DNA of 14,188 bases from CAYXBG01 sp964463145 (GTDB taxonomy: Bacteria > Acidobacteriota > UBA6911 > RPQK01 > CBDAPI01), in the NCBI GenBank assembly GCA_964463145.1, contig CAYXBG010000043.1, forward strand, positions 1 through 14,188, in the 5' to 3' direction. The position numbers and the translations under genes were made by a program. Shown here piece after piece: positions 7,453 to 14,188 of the stretch. The notes beneath the pieces were generated by a model. The model was not told the DNA's origin, did no database searches, and saw only the letters and a program-made list of their open reading frames with translations. Numbering within the stretch: the stretch's first letter is position 1; each line of letters opens with the position of its first letter.

Positions 7453-8409
7453 CTATGGCCCATCTTTGCTGACAAAATCTGTTTTAGACAAGGAATATAT
7501 TATCCCACCTGGCAGAGATACCAGCACGAGGACAAACGCAGATAATAATCCTAACGCAACTGCGGTCTCTGGGATAACCCCCAACTCACTGAAAAAAACA
7601 GTGTACAAATACTCCCGAAGCCCAAAACCATTAATGGTCAAAGGAACCATGATACTTAGATTGATAAGGGGAACGAATACGAGATACGGATTGAATGATG
7701 CTGTAATCCCAAGCCCCTGAGCTAAAAGCCACACTGTAACAACTGAAAGACCTTGGATAATCAACGATAGACCTACCACTCTGGCGATGGACCCGGCACT
7801 CCCATATAAGGCCTCTAGCCCAGAAAAGATCAATCTGAGACGATCTTTATATTCAATCATTCCCAGTCGGTCCAAAATATGCCCTAAGGTGCGATGAGTG
7901 CGGTTGTGGAACAAGGCTAGGTTAGCTAGGAGAAAAACACTAAGCAGGGCAATGAAGACATAACGCAATTCCACCTGTCCCAGTTGAAGTGGATTACACA
8001 GGGCAGCAACCAAACCAATCAAAAGAAGTGAGAAAAGACCAGCCCCACGGTCCAGGAAGGTAGTCACTAGAGCTTGTGGCAGGCTAACGCGGGTCGCTTT
8101 GGATACATAGTAAGCTCGAAAAAAGTCCCCACCTATCGACGAAGGGAGAAAAAGACTAAAAAAGCTGCCGACAAAAGTGATTTTTAACAGCCTCCTGTAA
8201 GGTTGCCTCATAGAGAAAACTCGAAGGAGAATACGCCAACGAAGTACTGCAACCAAGAGCAAAATGAATTGCGTGACACCTGCCAATAGCAGAAACCTTA
8301 ACTTCATCGAAATGACTGCTTTTAATAATTTTTCCAGATCTAAGTGGTAAGCCAGCGAACCGAGAAGGATAACCGTAATAGAGATCTTAAGTGCTGTCTT
8401 CCAACTCAT
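7453..8409 (-). CDS. Flippase-like / LPG-synthase transmembrane domain protein (UPF0104)
   Basis: A 318-residue integral membrane protein with about eight hydrophobic segments. Family marks are LPSSIGGDFFRAYYVSKATR, followed by LVTTFLDRGAGLFSLLLIG, and near the end MVPLTINGFGLREYLY. These match the lysylphosphatidylglycerol-synthase-TM/YbhN/AglD2 family (UPF0104), whose members include flippases and lipid-modifying proteins. There is no soluble aminoacyl-transferase domain, so it is not a full MprF. The frame is open upstream to 8643, but I chose the ATG at 8409. GAGGGG lies 9 nt ahead of it, the first membrane helix starts directly after, and the 78 upstream residues show no hydrophobic or family character. 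It is last in the sugar-nucleotide run, separated from the epimerase gene by about 250 nt. A role in moving or modifying a lipid-linked glycan is inference from neighbours. Confidence 0.78.
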   Translation of the reverse strand: MSWKTALKISITVILLGSLAYHLDLEKLLKAVISMKLRFLLLAGVTQFILLLVAVLRWRILLRVFSMRQPYRRLLKITFVGSFFSLFLPSSIGGDFFRAYYVSKATRVSLPQALVTTFLDRGAGLFSLLLIGLVAALCNPLQLGQVELRYVFIALLSVFLLANLALFHNRTHRTLGHILDRLGMIEYKDRLRLIFSGLEALYGSAGSIARVVGLSLIIQGLSVVTVWLLAQGLGITASFNPYLVFVPLINLSIMVPLTINGFGLREYLYTVFFSELGVIPETAVALGLLSAFVLVLVSLPGGIIYSLSKTDFVSKDGP

Positions 8410-8585
8410 GAGATTGAGCCCCTCAATAAGTAGAGCTCCCTCGAAATCTGTCCATATCCGGAAGCTTCTCTGCAAAGCAAGACTGGCCACATCCAAACAA
8501 TCATGACGGATAAAAACTTTCGGCCTGCCCCATCGTGGAGACTGCCCAAGGAACACCCGGAAATCAATAGAAGACACACACTCAT
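8406..8585 (-). CDS. Possible small ORF with lipobox-like N-terminus, ATGA-coupled to the membrane protein
   Basis: In the gap before the UPF0104 gene, a 59-codon frame begins ATG AGT GTG and ends in a TGA that overlaps the next ATG (ATGA, 8406-8409). A GGAGG lies immediately upstream of the ATG. Its spacing is better for the GTG at 8579. The N-terminus CLLLISGCSLGS resembles a lipobox (I-S-G-C), but there is no basic n-region, and the rest (GRKFLSVMIVWMWPVLLCRE) holds a second short hydrophobic stretch. I recognise no family. The ribosome site and the exact ATGA junction favour a real leader or small protein. The odd composition favours a chance frame. Alternatively the region is untranslated leader. 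Confidence 0.25.
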   Translation of the reverse strand: MSVCLLLISGCSLGSLHDGAGRKFLSVMIVWMWPVLLCREASGYGQISRELYLLRGSIS

Positions 8586-8660
8586 CTCCTCCAACTAGTG
8601 GCGATGGTATCTTAATCGGACTCTCAACAGCAGTCCCTACCAAATCCCCTCTGAGGAAAA
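8410..8660 (-). other. Spacer between epimerase and UPF0104 membrane-protein genes
   Basis: This 251 nt spacer is the only long gap in the sugar-nucleotide run apart from the one upstream of the ATP sulfurylase gene. Apart from the short coupled frame described separately, I see no clear terminator hairpin with a T-run, RNA gene or strong promoter. Both other minus-strand frames remain open for long stretches, so lost or unrecognised coding sequence is possible. Confidence 0.4.
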
Positions 8661-9644
8661 CTAAAGCTTAAGATCGCAGGCCCAATCCCGATTTTTACGG
8701 TACCAGTCAACGAGCTGCTTAAACCCAGATTCCACAGACATCATTGGTTGCCAATCTAGAAGATTTTTCGCCTTAGATATGTCAGCCCATGTCGTTTGTA
8801 CATCGGCTGGCTGGGGGTCTTCAAATTGGATCAAAGCCTTCTCCCCAATCCTTCTTTCCAATATCTGGATCGTGTCTAGGAGCTTAACAGGGTGGTCCGA
8901 TCCGAGATTAATAATCTCAAAACCAAGGGGTTTTAGGGCTAGAATCGTCCCACGCGCTATGTCATCCACAAAAGTGAAATCCCGGGATTGCTTGCCATCT
9001 CCGAAAATTCTCACAGGCTCATTTTCAAAAATCCATTTCGTGAAACGCATGGGGCTCATATCCGGACGACCAGCAGGACCATAAACTGTAAAGTATCTTA
9101 ATACTGAGATATCTAATCCATGAAGATGATGGTAACTGTGACAAAGGGCCTCCGCAGCCTTTTTTGACGCAGCATAAGGAGAAAGCGGACGCCCCGTAGA
9201 CAGAGCTTCGTTGAAAGGTTGATCCTGAACACCGTAGAGGCTCGATGTGGAAGCCTGGATAAATTTTTGGATCCCGTGTTTGATACAGAGATCAAGAAGA
9301 TTGAGTGTCCCCGTGACGTTTGTTTCTATATAAACCCAAGGATCTTGAACAGATTGCCGGACACCAGCACGAGCAGCTAAGTTAATTATAGCCACGGGCC
9401 TCACGGATCCCAATAATTGATCCAGGACCGGTCTGTCCAGTATATCCACAGATTCAAAACAGAAATCTTCCTGTACACGTAACTGCTTGAGCCTCCACTG
9501 CTTAAGACGTACATCATAGGCGTCATTCAGGTTGTCAATACCGAAGACGCGATGCCCTTGCTCGAGTAATATCCGAGAGACACTGGAACCGATGAATCCA
9601 GCCGCTCCAGTGACGAAGTAGGTGGCCCTGTTTCTACCTGACAT
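8661..9644 (-). CDS. NAD-dependent sugar epimerase, UDP-glucuronate 4-epimerase-like
   Basis: A 327-residue extended SDR. VTGAAGFIGS (11-20) is the NAD-binding glycine motif, ASTSSLYG (131-138) gives the catalytic Thr/Ser region, and Y157-AAS-K161 is the catalytic pair. FTFVDDIARGTI and the C-terminal TTWADISKAKNLLDWQP block are typical of UDP-glucuronate 4-epimerases and close GalE relatives. It would interconvert UDP-GlcA and UDP-GalA, or the N-acetyl-uronic forms, in the cytoplasm. Three ATGs are in frame (9668, 9656, 9644). I chose 9644 because the conserved Rossmann start follows at once. The dehydrogenase gene just upstream overlaps it by 11 nt, suggesting coupled translation and a shared substrate flow. 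The exact sugar cannot be settled by reading. Confidence 0.85.
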   Translation of the reverse strand: MSGRNRATYFVTGAAGFIGSSVSRILLEQGHRVFGIDNLNDAYDVRLKQWRLKQLRVQEDFCFESVDILDRPVLDQLLGSVRPVAIINLAARAGVRQSVQDPWVYIETNVTGTLNLLDLCIKHGIQKFIQASTSSLYGVQDQPFNEALSTGRPLSPYAASKKAAEALCHSYHHLHGLDISVLRYFTVYGPAGRPDMSPMRFTKWIFENEPVRIFGDGKQSRDFTFVDDIARGTILALKPLGFEIINLGSDHPVKLLDTIQILERRIGEKALIQFEDPQPADVQTTWADISKAKNLLDWQPMMSVESGFKQLVDWYRKNRDWACDLKL

Positions 9645-10938
9645 GGCGCACCACATCCCTAGTATCAACTATTATCTTGGATTCGCTCGCTATCATCTCC
9701 CAATCGAAGGCAGTATGATTCGTCACAATGACGGCACAATCAGCCAATTTGAGAGCCTCCTTCACATTTTCCTTCCTTTTCATTTCAATACCATCGGCAC
9801 GGATGCTAAGAACATAAGGATCCACATATAAAACCTCAGCTCCCATCTGCTGTAGTAATGCGATAATGTCCAATGCGGGAGACTCTCTAACATCATCAAT
9901 ATCCTTTTTGTATGCAACTCCCACTATGACAATATTGCTACCCTTCACAGATTTTTCCACACTATTAAGTGAGTCTTGAACCTTCCTCACCCAGTAGGCT
10001 GGCATGGCAGCATTAATCTCACCTGCCAATTCGATAAAACGTGCTTTGTAGTCAAGGGTTTTTAGTTTCCAGGATAGGTAGTGAGGATCCAAAGGAATGC
10101 AGTGACCACCAACTCCTGGGCCTGGAGTAAAAGGCATAAAACCGAAGGGCTTTGTCGCCGCTGCCTCGACAACTTCCCAAACATCTAGCTTCAAACGATC
10201 ACACATAATTGCGACCTCATTGACCAACGCAATATTCACTGCTCGGTAAGTATTTTCGAGTAGCTTGACCATTTCGGCAGCTCCTGTTGAAGTTACCGGA
10301 ACCACTCGCTCCACAATCTGTTTGTACAAGTGCACTGCCGCCTCCGTACACTCTGGCGTTACACCACCCACGACTTTAGGAGTGTTTACTAGTGTGAAGT
10401 CCTGACGACCCGGGTCGATTCTCTCGGGTGAAAAGGCCAGAAAAAAGTCTTCCCCAGTTTTTAAATTAGCTTCCTCTAAAAGCGGTCTTACGATCTCCTC
10501 AGTGGTCCCCGGGTAGGTAGTTGATTCCAGTAAAACGAGCATCCCAGGACAGAGATGTCGACTGATAGCCTGAGTGGCATTAACAACGAAACTCAGGTCG
10601 GGTTCGCGGGTTTTCCCCAAGGGAGTAGGAACGCATACGATAACAACATCGCAATTTTTAACCTCCGAGAACTCCTTGGAAAATTGAAGCATCCCCTTTG
10701 GTAATGCTTTCAGTCTTTTCGAAGAAATATCTGTAACGTGAGAAATTCCGCGGTTCAATCTTTCAACAATTTGACCGTCGACATCAATCCCAGTAACCCG
10801 GAAATTCGCTTCTCCAAAACTTAGTGCCAGCGGCAACCCCACGTAGCCTAATCCCAGCACGCATATGCGAGCCTCACGCGTCTCAATATTACCTAGAAGC
10901 TTGCGTCTTAGATTATCGAAATCACTACCTTTTTTCAT
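9634..10938 (-). CDS. Nucleotide sugar 6-dehydrogenase (UDP-GlcNAc/UDP-Glc dehydrogenase family)
   Basis: Oxidises C6 of a UDP-hexose twice with NAD+ to give a UDP-uronic acid. The 434 residues include VLGLGYVGLPLA (27-38, Rossmann motif), VIVCVPTPLG (99-108), ESTTYPGTTEE (138-148), AEMVKLLENTYRAVNIALVNE (221-241) with the conserved Lys and Asn, and GPGVGGHCIPLDPHYL with catalytic Cys280. The C-terminal UDP-binding domain (about 325-430) contains GVAYKKDIDDVRESPA. GGHCIPLDPHYL resembles the WbpA/TviB type acting on UDP-GlcNAc more than the short UDP-glucose enzymes, but this is not decisive. The ATG at 10938 starts 2 nt after the gmd stop, with AAAGG 8 nt upstream inside gmd. It pairs with the overlapping 4-epimerase gene. 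Confidence 0.9.
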   Translation of the reverse strand: MKKGSDFDNLRRKLLGNIETREARICVLGLGYVGLPLALSFGEANFRVTGIDVDGQIVERLNRGISHVTDISSKRLKALPKGMLQFSKEFSEVKNCDVVIVCVPTPLGKTREPDLSFVVNATQAISRHLCPGMLVLLESTTYPGTTEEIVRPLLEEANLKTGEDFFLAFSPERIDPGRQDFTLVNTPKVVGGVTPECTEAAVHLYKQIVERVVPVTSTGAAEMVKLLENTYRAVNIALVNEVAIMCDRLKLDVWEVVEAAATKPFGFMPFTPGPGVGGHCIPLDPHYLSWKLKTLDYKARFIELAGEINAAMPAYWVRKVQDSLNSVEKSVKGSNIVIVGVAYKKDIDDVRESPALDIIALLQQMGAEVLYVDPYVLSIRADGIEMKRKENVKEALKLADCAVIVTNHTAFDWEMIASESKIIVDTRDVVRHVR

Positions 10939-10940
10939 TA

Positions 10941-11908
10941 CTACAACCTTTGTTCACGTTTGGCCAAGTCGAGATCAGCATCCACCATAAGATTTATCAG
11001 CGATCTGAAATCAGTCTTAGGCTCCCAGCCCAGCACAGATTTGGCCTTTGCAGGATTAGCTACGAGATGATCGACTTCAGCCGGCCGGAACAAATGTTCG
11101 TCCACCACCACAAAGTCCTTCCAATCAAGATCAACTCTGGAGAACGAAGCCTCAACCAAGTCTTTAACCTTATGGGACTTACCCGTACCAATCACGAAAT
11201 CCCTTGGCTCTTCCAATTGCATCATCAGCCACATCGCTTCCACATAATCACCAGCGAAACCCCAGTCACGAGCTGCCTCTAAATTACCCAACTCCAGCTT
11301 GTCTTCCAGGCCCAATTTGATAAGCGAGGCTCCTTTTGTCACTTTACGAGATAGAAACTCAGCCCCACGGCGAGGCGACTCGTGGTTAAAGAGGATTCCC
11401 GAGCAAGCAAAAAGATTGAAACTCTCTCTATAATTAACCGTGATGTAGTGACCATAGGTTTTGGCAACTCCATAGGGACTCCGAGGACGGAACGGTGTTT
11501 CTTCGGTCTGAGGAGTCTCCTTAACTTTACCAAACATCTCACTACTGGAGGCTTGATAATAGCGGATTCGGGGATTAACCAGACGAATGGCTTCCAGGAG
11601 CCGAGTCACCCCAAGGGCCGTCAATTCAGCGGTAAGAACGGGCTGTTGCCAAGAAGTGGGAACAAAGGATTGCGCTGCCAGGTTATAGATCTCATCTGGT
11701 TGAGTAGAATCAACTAGGCTGACCAGGGNNNNNNNNNNTCTGCCTGCCGGATTTCAATAGCATCGAGAAGATGTTCGATGCGGGCTAGGTTCTGACTGCC
11801 CGATTGCCGGGTCATCCCGCAAACACGATACCCCTTATTCAGTAGGAACTCGGCAAGATAAGACCCATCCTGCCCAGTAATACCAGTGATGAGGGCTGTC
11901 CTACACAT
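10941..11908 (-). CDS. gmd: GDP-mannose 4,6-dehydratase (interrupted by assembly gap)
   Basis: Converts GDP-D-mannose to GDP-4-keto-6-deoxymannose, the precursor of GDP-fucose, GDP-rhamnose and GDP-perosamine. The N-terminus ALITGITGQDGSYLAEFLL has the Gmd NADP-binding motif. After the gap the protein resumes with STQPDEIYNLAAQSFVPTSW and continues through ASSSEMFGKV, RSPYGVAKTYGHY (catalytic Tyr and Lys), LFNHESPRRG and EAARDWGFAGDYVEAMW to the C-terminus. Ten N at 11729-11738 break the reading frame. The two sides join as one gene only if the true gap is a length that leaves remainder 2 on division by 3. Missing residues correspond to the family's D-L-L-D-x-x-S segment. The ATG at 11908 lies 14 nt after the stop of the upstream sulfurylase gene. 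Everything outside the gap looks intact, so this is an assembly break and not a pseudogene. Confidence 0.92.
11729..11738. other. Assembly gap (10 N) inside gmd
   Basis: Ten unknown bases lie in the coding sequence of the GDP-mannose dehydratase, between the codons for IEIRQA and those for LVSLVDS. Ten cannot be the true length, because it would shift the frame between two halves that both match Gmd well. Confidence 0.98.
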
Positions 11909-11922
11909 ACAAGCCTATATTC

Positions 11923-13659
11923 TCAAGCCTCCAATGTATCAGAGGCCAGCAAATAGCCCTGATCTACTAGATACTGTACGACCTCACGAGCATTTTCCTC
12001 CAGGCTGACCTTGGTGGTTTCAAGTCTGATCTCCGGATTTTCGGGTTCTTCGTAAGGGTCATCAATCCCAGTAAAGCCCTGAATTTCTCCCCTGCGAGCC
12101 TTAGCATACATTCCCTTGACATCACGATTTTCACAGACATCCAAGGGTGTATCTACAAAGATTTCGATAAAACCATCTCCCACCATCCGGCGCACGTCGT
12201 TGCGGGCAGCACGATAGGGGCTGACAGCAGCACAGACAACCGTCCCACCATGGCGAACCAGCTCAGCAGCCACAAAGCCGATGCGTCGAATGTTCGTGTC
12301 GCGGTCTTCGGCGGAGAAACCAAGACCTTTCGATAGATGGGTACGGACGACATCACCATCTAACAAAGTCACTTGCCGTCCATGCTCCAGCAAAAGAGTG
12401 GTCAATACTTCTGCAGTGGTAGACTTTCCGGAACCACTTAGTCCCGTAAACCATACACAGACTCCAGTTTGATGCTTAGCCGGAAAACTCTCCCGCAAAA
12501 TCTCAGCCACCTCAGGCCTTGTAAACCACGAAGGGAGTGTTCGTCCTCGATTTAGATATTCCTCTCTCACCTGAGTTCCAGATATAGAAAGAGTCTCTGT
12601 TGAACTTTCTATCCGAGAGCTTTCTTCATAGCGCTTTTCTTCCGACAGGTAGACCAGTTCCTTGAAAGGCACAGCGGCAACCTTAACTTCATCAAAGTGC
12701 TGCTGGACAAGCTCTTGAGCCTCGTATGGGTCATAATAAGGCTGGCCTGATGAATCCTTGCCTGGGCTAGCATGATCACGTCCTACGATTAAATGATTCG
12801 CTCCGTAATTACGCCTGATTATGGCATGCCAGAGCGCCTCACGAGGCCCTGCCATACGCATCGCTAAGGGCAAAAGAGCTAGAACTATCTCGGAGGGTTC
12901 ATAGTAACGCTGAGATAGCACTTTATAAGTTCTCACGCGAGTGAAATGGTCAACATCCCCTGGCTTCGTAAGCCCCACAACTGGGTGCAACAGCAGGACG
13001 CTATTGGTCTCCCGAATAGCACGCTTAGTTAATTCCTCATGCACTCGGTGTAGCGGGTTCCGCGTTTGGAATGCCACCACATTTTTTTTATCGGTCTGCT
13101 CCAGCTCTCCTCGTACTTCAGACGGTGAAAGCCGCAGATTCTGAAAATCAAAGTGGCGGGGCGCCCAAAGAATCTCCAGGCGGCCTGAGATATTGAATCT
13201 GCCCCAGTGATGCATTTCGGCAACAAGAGGGTGGCGCAGATCAGTTGTTCCCAAAACCTTTCGGGCCAATTGATCGAGATCCCATTCAAATATTTCTTCC
13301 AAATACATAATCGCCAAAACATTATTTTTGGAATTTCTCAACGCAATTGCCTGCCCAATCTTTACGCCCGGGGGCAGCGTAACCGGAAGGGTCACTGGTA
13401 TCGGGAAAAGAGTCCCGTCGTCGAGCCTCATATCATTGACGACGCTTTCATAATCCTTCTGGCCCATAAAGCCCTCGAGCGGTGAGAAAGCACCATTAGC
13501 AATTAATTCCAGATCACAAACAGCTCGAGCACTAATCTGAATCGAAGGGAGATTTCCAGCACGTCGATGTAACTCCGCAGATTTCTCATCGGTTGGGATA
13601 AGGTCGACAAGACTCCCTCCATAAGGTTCAATCAAATGTGCACTCTTAGTCGAACTCAT
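11923..13659 (-). CDS. Bifunctional sulfate adenylyltransferase / adenylylsulfate kinase
   Basis: Makes APS from sulfate and ATP, then phosphorylates it to PAPS. Of 578 residues, about 1-385 are ATP sulfurylase: AFQTRNPLHRVHEE (196-209) is the QxRNPxHxxHE nucleotide motif and GRDHASPG (293-300) the second active-site loop. About 393-578 are APS kinase: GLSGSGKST (406-414, P-loop), LLDGDVVR, GFSAEDRDTNIRR, CAAVSPYRAARN and the lid-like KGMYAKARRGEIQGFTG. Both halves look catalytically complete. I chose the ATG at 13659 because GGAGGAAAG lies 8 nt before it; the frame extends to TTG at 13683 but that reading includes the ribosome site. gmd follows after 14 nt, so the two are probably co-transcribed. 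PAPS serves either sulfate assimilation or sulfotransferases. No cysH, cysI or sulfotransferase gene is in view. Confidence 0.93.
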   Translation of the reverse strand: MSSTKSAHLIEPYGGSLVDLIPTDEKSAELHRRAGNLPSIQISARAVCDLELIANGAFSPLEGFMGQKDYESVVNDMRLDDGTLFPIPVTLPVTLPPGVKIGQAIALRNSKNNVLAIMYLEEIFEWDLDQLARKVLGTTDLRHPLVAEMHHWGRFNISGRLEILWAPRHFDFQNLRLSPSEVRGELEQTDKKNVVAFQTRNPLHRVHEELTKRAIRETNSVLLLHPVVGLTKPGDVDHFTRVRTYKVLSQRYYEPSEIVLALLPLAMRMAGPREALWHAIIRRNYGANHLIVGRDHASPGKDSSGQPYYDPYEAQELVQQHFDEVKVAAVPFKELVYLSEEKRYEESSRIESSTETLSISGTQVREEYLNRGRTLPSWFTRPEVAEILRESFPAKHQTGVCVWFTGLSGSGKSTTAEVLTTLLLEHGRQVTLLDGDVVRTHLSKGLGFSAEDRDTNIRRIGFVAAELVRHGGTVVCAAVSPYRAARNDVRRMVGDGFIEIFVDTPLDVCENRDVKGMYAKARRGEIQGFTGIDDPYEEPENPEIRLETTKVSLEENAREVVQYLVDQGYLLASDTLEA

Positions 13660-13770
13660 TTTTCCCACTTTCCTCCGAAACAACGTTGGGCCAAATACAC
13701 CCGATTGCTATCGATATTTTGCCAATAGACTCAGAGCACTCGCAGAATGTCGGCATTAAGGAAGGAACGG

Positions 13771-13797
13771 ATTGTACCAATTTAGCGCCTTATCCAA
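13771..13797 (-). promoter_or_regulatory. Candidate promoter for the sulfurylase-gmd-dehydrogenase-epimerase run
   Basis: On the minus strand TGGTACAAT (13779-13771) gives an extended -10 (TGn plus TACAAT, five of six). A TTGGAT (13797-13792) lies 15 nt upstream as a -35, which is shorter than ideal spacing. The predicted start near 13764 leaves about 105 nt of leader before the ATG at 13659. Position and direction suit an internal operon promoter, but the match is only moderate. Confidence 0.3.
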
Positions 13798-13867
13798 AAC
13801 CTCAAAGGACTGTCGACGGCAAGATGCAGACGGATCCAGGACCAGCAATTCCTGATGGAATCACGTA

Positions 13868-13903
13868 AAAGCTCCTTACCTATCGCTGGATATCTAGAGC
13901 TTT
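13868..13903 (-). terminator. Nested hairpin after the aminotransferase gene, possible weak terminator
   Basis: AAAGCTC (13868-13874) pairs with GAGCTTT (13897-13903), and inside it TATC (13881-13884) pairs with GATA (13889-13892) across a GCTG tetraloop, leaving a small internal loop. It begins 17 nt after the aminotransferase stop. On the minus strand the stem ends in only four T, so it is a poor intrinsic terminator and might instead be a leader structure. Confidence 0.25.
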
Positions 13904-13920
13904 ATCTCCGTATTTCCGGT

Positions 13921-14188
13921 TTACCCGGCTTCAGCACTCCAATCTCTTACCGCCGAAACGACCCGCTTCAATTGATCACCTTCCAGCTCAGGATAGATAG
14001 GTAAGGCAATGGTCTGATCTGCAGCAGTTTCCGCATTAGGAAAATCCCCCGTCTTATAACCCAGCGAACGGAAGCATTCCTGTAGATGAAGTGGGATAGG
14101 GTAGTAAATCTCGCAACCAATTCTCCGCTCCTTCAAATGCATCACTAAGGCGTTGCGAGGACTGGATGCGTTACGACCGTGAGACGGG
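13921..14188 (-). CDS. DegT/DnrJ/EryC1/StrS-type sugar aminotransferase, C-terminal part (partial)
   Basis: The last 89 or so residues of a PLP-dependent sugar-nucleotide aminotransferase; the frame stays open through the right edge and the rest lies outside. Family marks are RNALVMHLKERRIGCEIYYP (the RDxLxxxLxxxGI block), IPLHLQECFRSLGY (PLHLQ motif) and ETAADQTIALPIYPEL (the ExxxxxxLxLPxxPxL motif). The PLP lysine is upstream of what is visible. A GTG/ATG pair at 14145/14142 is internal and not the start. In a run with gmd it could aminate a 4-keto-6-deoxy sugar, as in perosamine synthesis, but the specificity cannot be read from this fragment. It shares strand with the sulfurylase gene, 261 nt upstream of it. 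Confidence 0.85.
   Translation of the reverse strand, partial: PSHGRNASSPRNALVMHLKERRIGCEIYYPIPLHLQECFRSLGYKTGDFPNAETAADQTIALPIYPELEGDQLKRVVSAVRDWSAEAG

Larger units (their letters stand above)
13660..13920 (-). other. Leader/spacer between DegT aminotransferase and sulfurylase-kinase genes
   Basis: This 261 nt stretch without a convincing gene holds three things, all on the minus strand: a nested hairpin near the aminotransferase stop, an extended -10 promoter candidate in the middle, and the GGAGGAAAG ribosome site at its end. About 100 nt of untranslated leader would lie between the promoter and the ATG. I do not recognise a riboswitch class. Confidence 0.4.

Noticed and set aside
7444..7461. 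GGGCC/GGCCC stem with an 8 nt loop between the convergent TerB and UPF0104 genes
   Set aside because: The stem is only 5 bp, it covers the UPF0104 stop codon, and no T-run follows.
8410..8643. 78-residue N-terminal extension of the UPF0104 membrane protein, starting at TTG 8643
   Set aside because: The start is a TTG with poor spacing to its purine run. The extension lacks hydrophobic segments or family residues, and a better ribosome site and ATG occur at 8409.
10941..11908. gmd as a pseudogene or as two separate genes
   Set aside because: The only break is the N run, and both halves carry intact Gmd motifs up to its edges.
13686..13868. 60-codon plus-strand frame in the sulfurylase leader
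   Set aside because: It has no ribosome site, low-complexity polar composition and no recognisable family, and it runs against the promoter and leader of the minus-strand gene.
13874..14006. Exact 11-bp inverted repeat, CCTTACCTATC at 13874-13884 and GATAGGTAAGG at 13996-14006
   Set aside because: The second arm codes for the conserved LPIYPEL segment of the aminotransferase, and an 11 bp match at this distance is expected about once in a window this size.

Overview
The window looks like chromosomal DNA from a Gram-negative bacterium of medium GC, probably an uncultivated one. A run of N at 11729-11738 shows that it comes from a scaffolded assembly. The Gram-negative assignment rests on a heptose-phosphate kinase (rfaE1) and a heptosyltransferase-type glycosyltransferase, both of LPS inner-core type. 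YacG, RimO, CinA and PgpA fit a bacterial core chromosome. I cannot name the phylum from sequence reading alone. I see no rRNA, tRNA, CRISPR array, insertion sequence, prophage gene or plasmid function.

Layout. Left part (1-3058): the probable tail of an upstream gene, a SprT-like zinc metalloprotease (+), rfaE1 (-), and a family 9 glycosyltransferase (+) divergent from rfaE1. Middle (3059-6687, all minus strand): a tight run read in the order rimO, yacG, pgpA, cinA, with 4-11 nt overlaps or a 5 nt gap, then a Trm112-type small zinc protein after 123 nt. A TerB-domain protein (+) is divergent from rimO. Right part (7453-14188, all minus strand): a polysaccharide-precursor run read in the order DegT-type aminotransferase (cut by the window edge), fused ATP sulfurylase/APS kinase, GDP-mannose 4,6-dehydratase, UDP-sugar 6-dehydrogenase, UDP-uronate 4-epimerase, then a flippase-like/LPG-synthase-type membrane protein.

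How they fit together. The right part would supply GDP-4-keto-6-deoxymannose, a UDP-uronic acid and its C4 epimer, probably an amino-deoxy sugar, and PAPS. This is a plausible set for an acidic, possibly sulfated, surface polysaccharide. The left LPS genes give the same envelope theme. The rimO-yacG-pgpA-cinA-trm112 run is mostly housekeeping: S12 methylthiolation, gyrase control, phosphatidylglycerol synthesis, pyridine-nucleotide salvage or repair.

No clearly unprecedented system was found. The points most worth a second look are a short lipobox-like ORF that ends in an ATGA overlap with the membrane-protein gene, the PAPS enzyme placed between sugar-nucleotide genes, a possibly leaderless rimO message, and the N-gap, whose stated length cannot be right.
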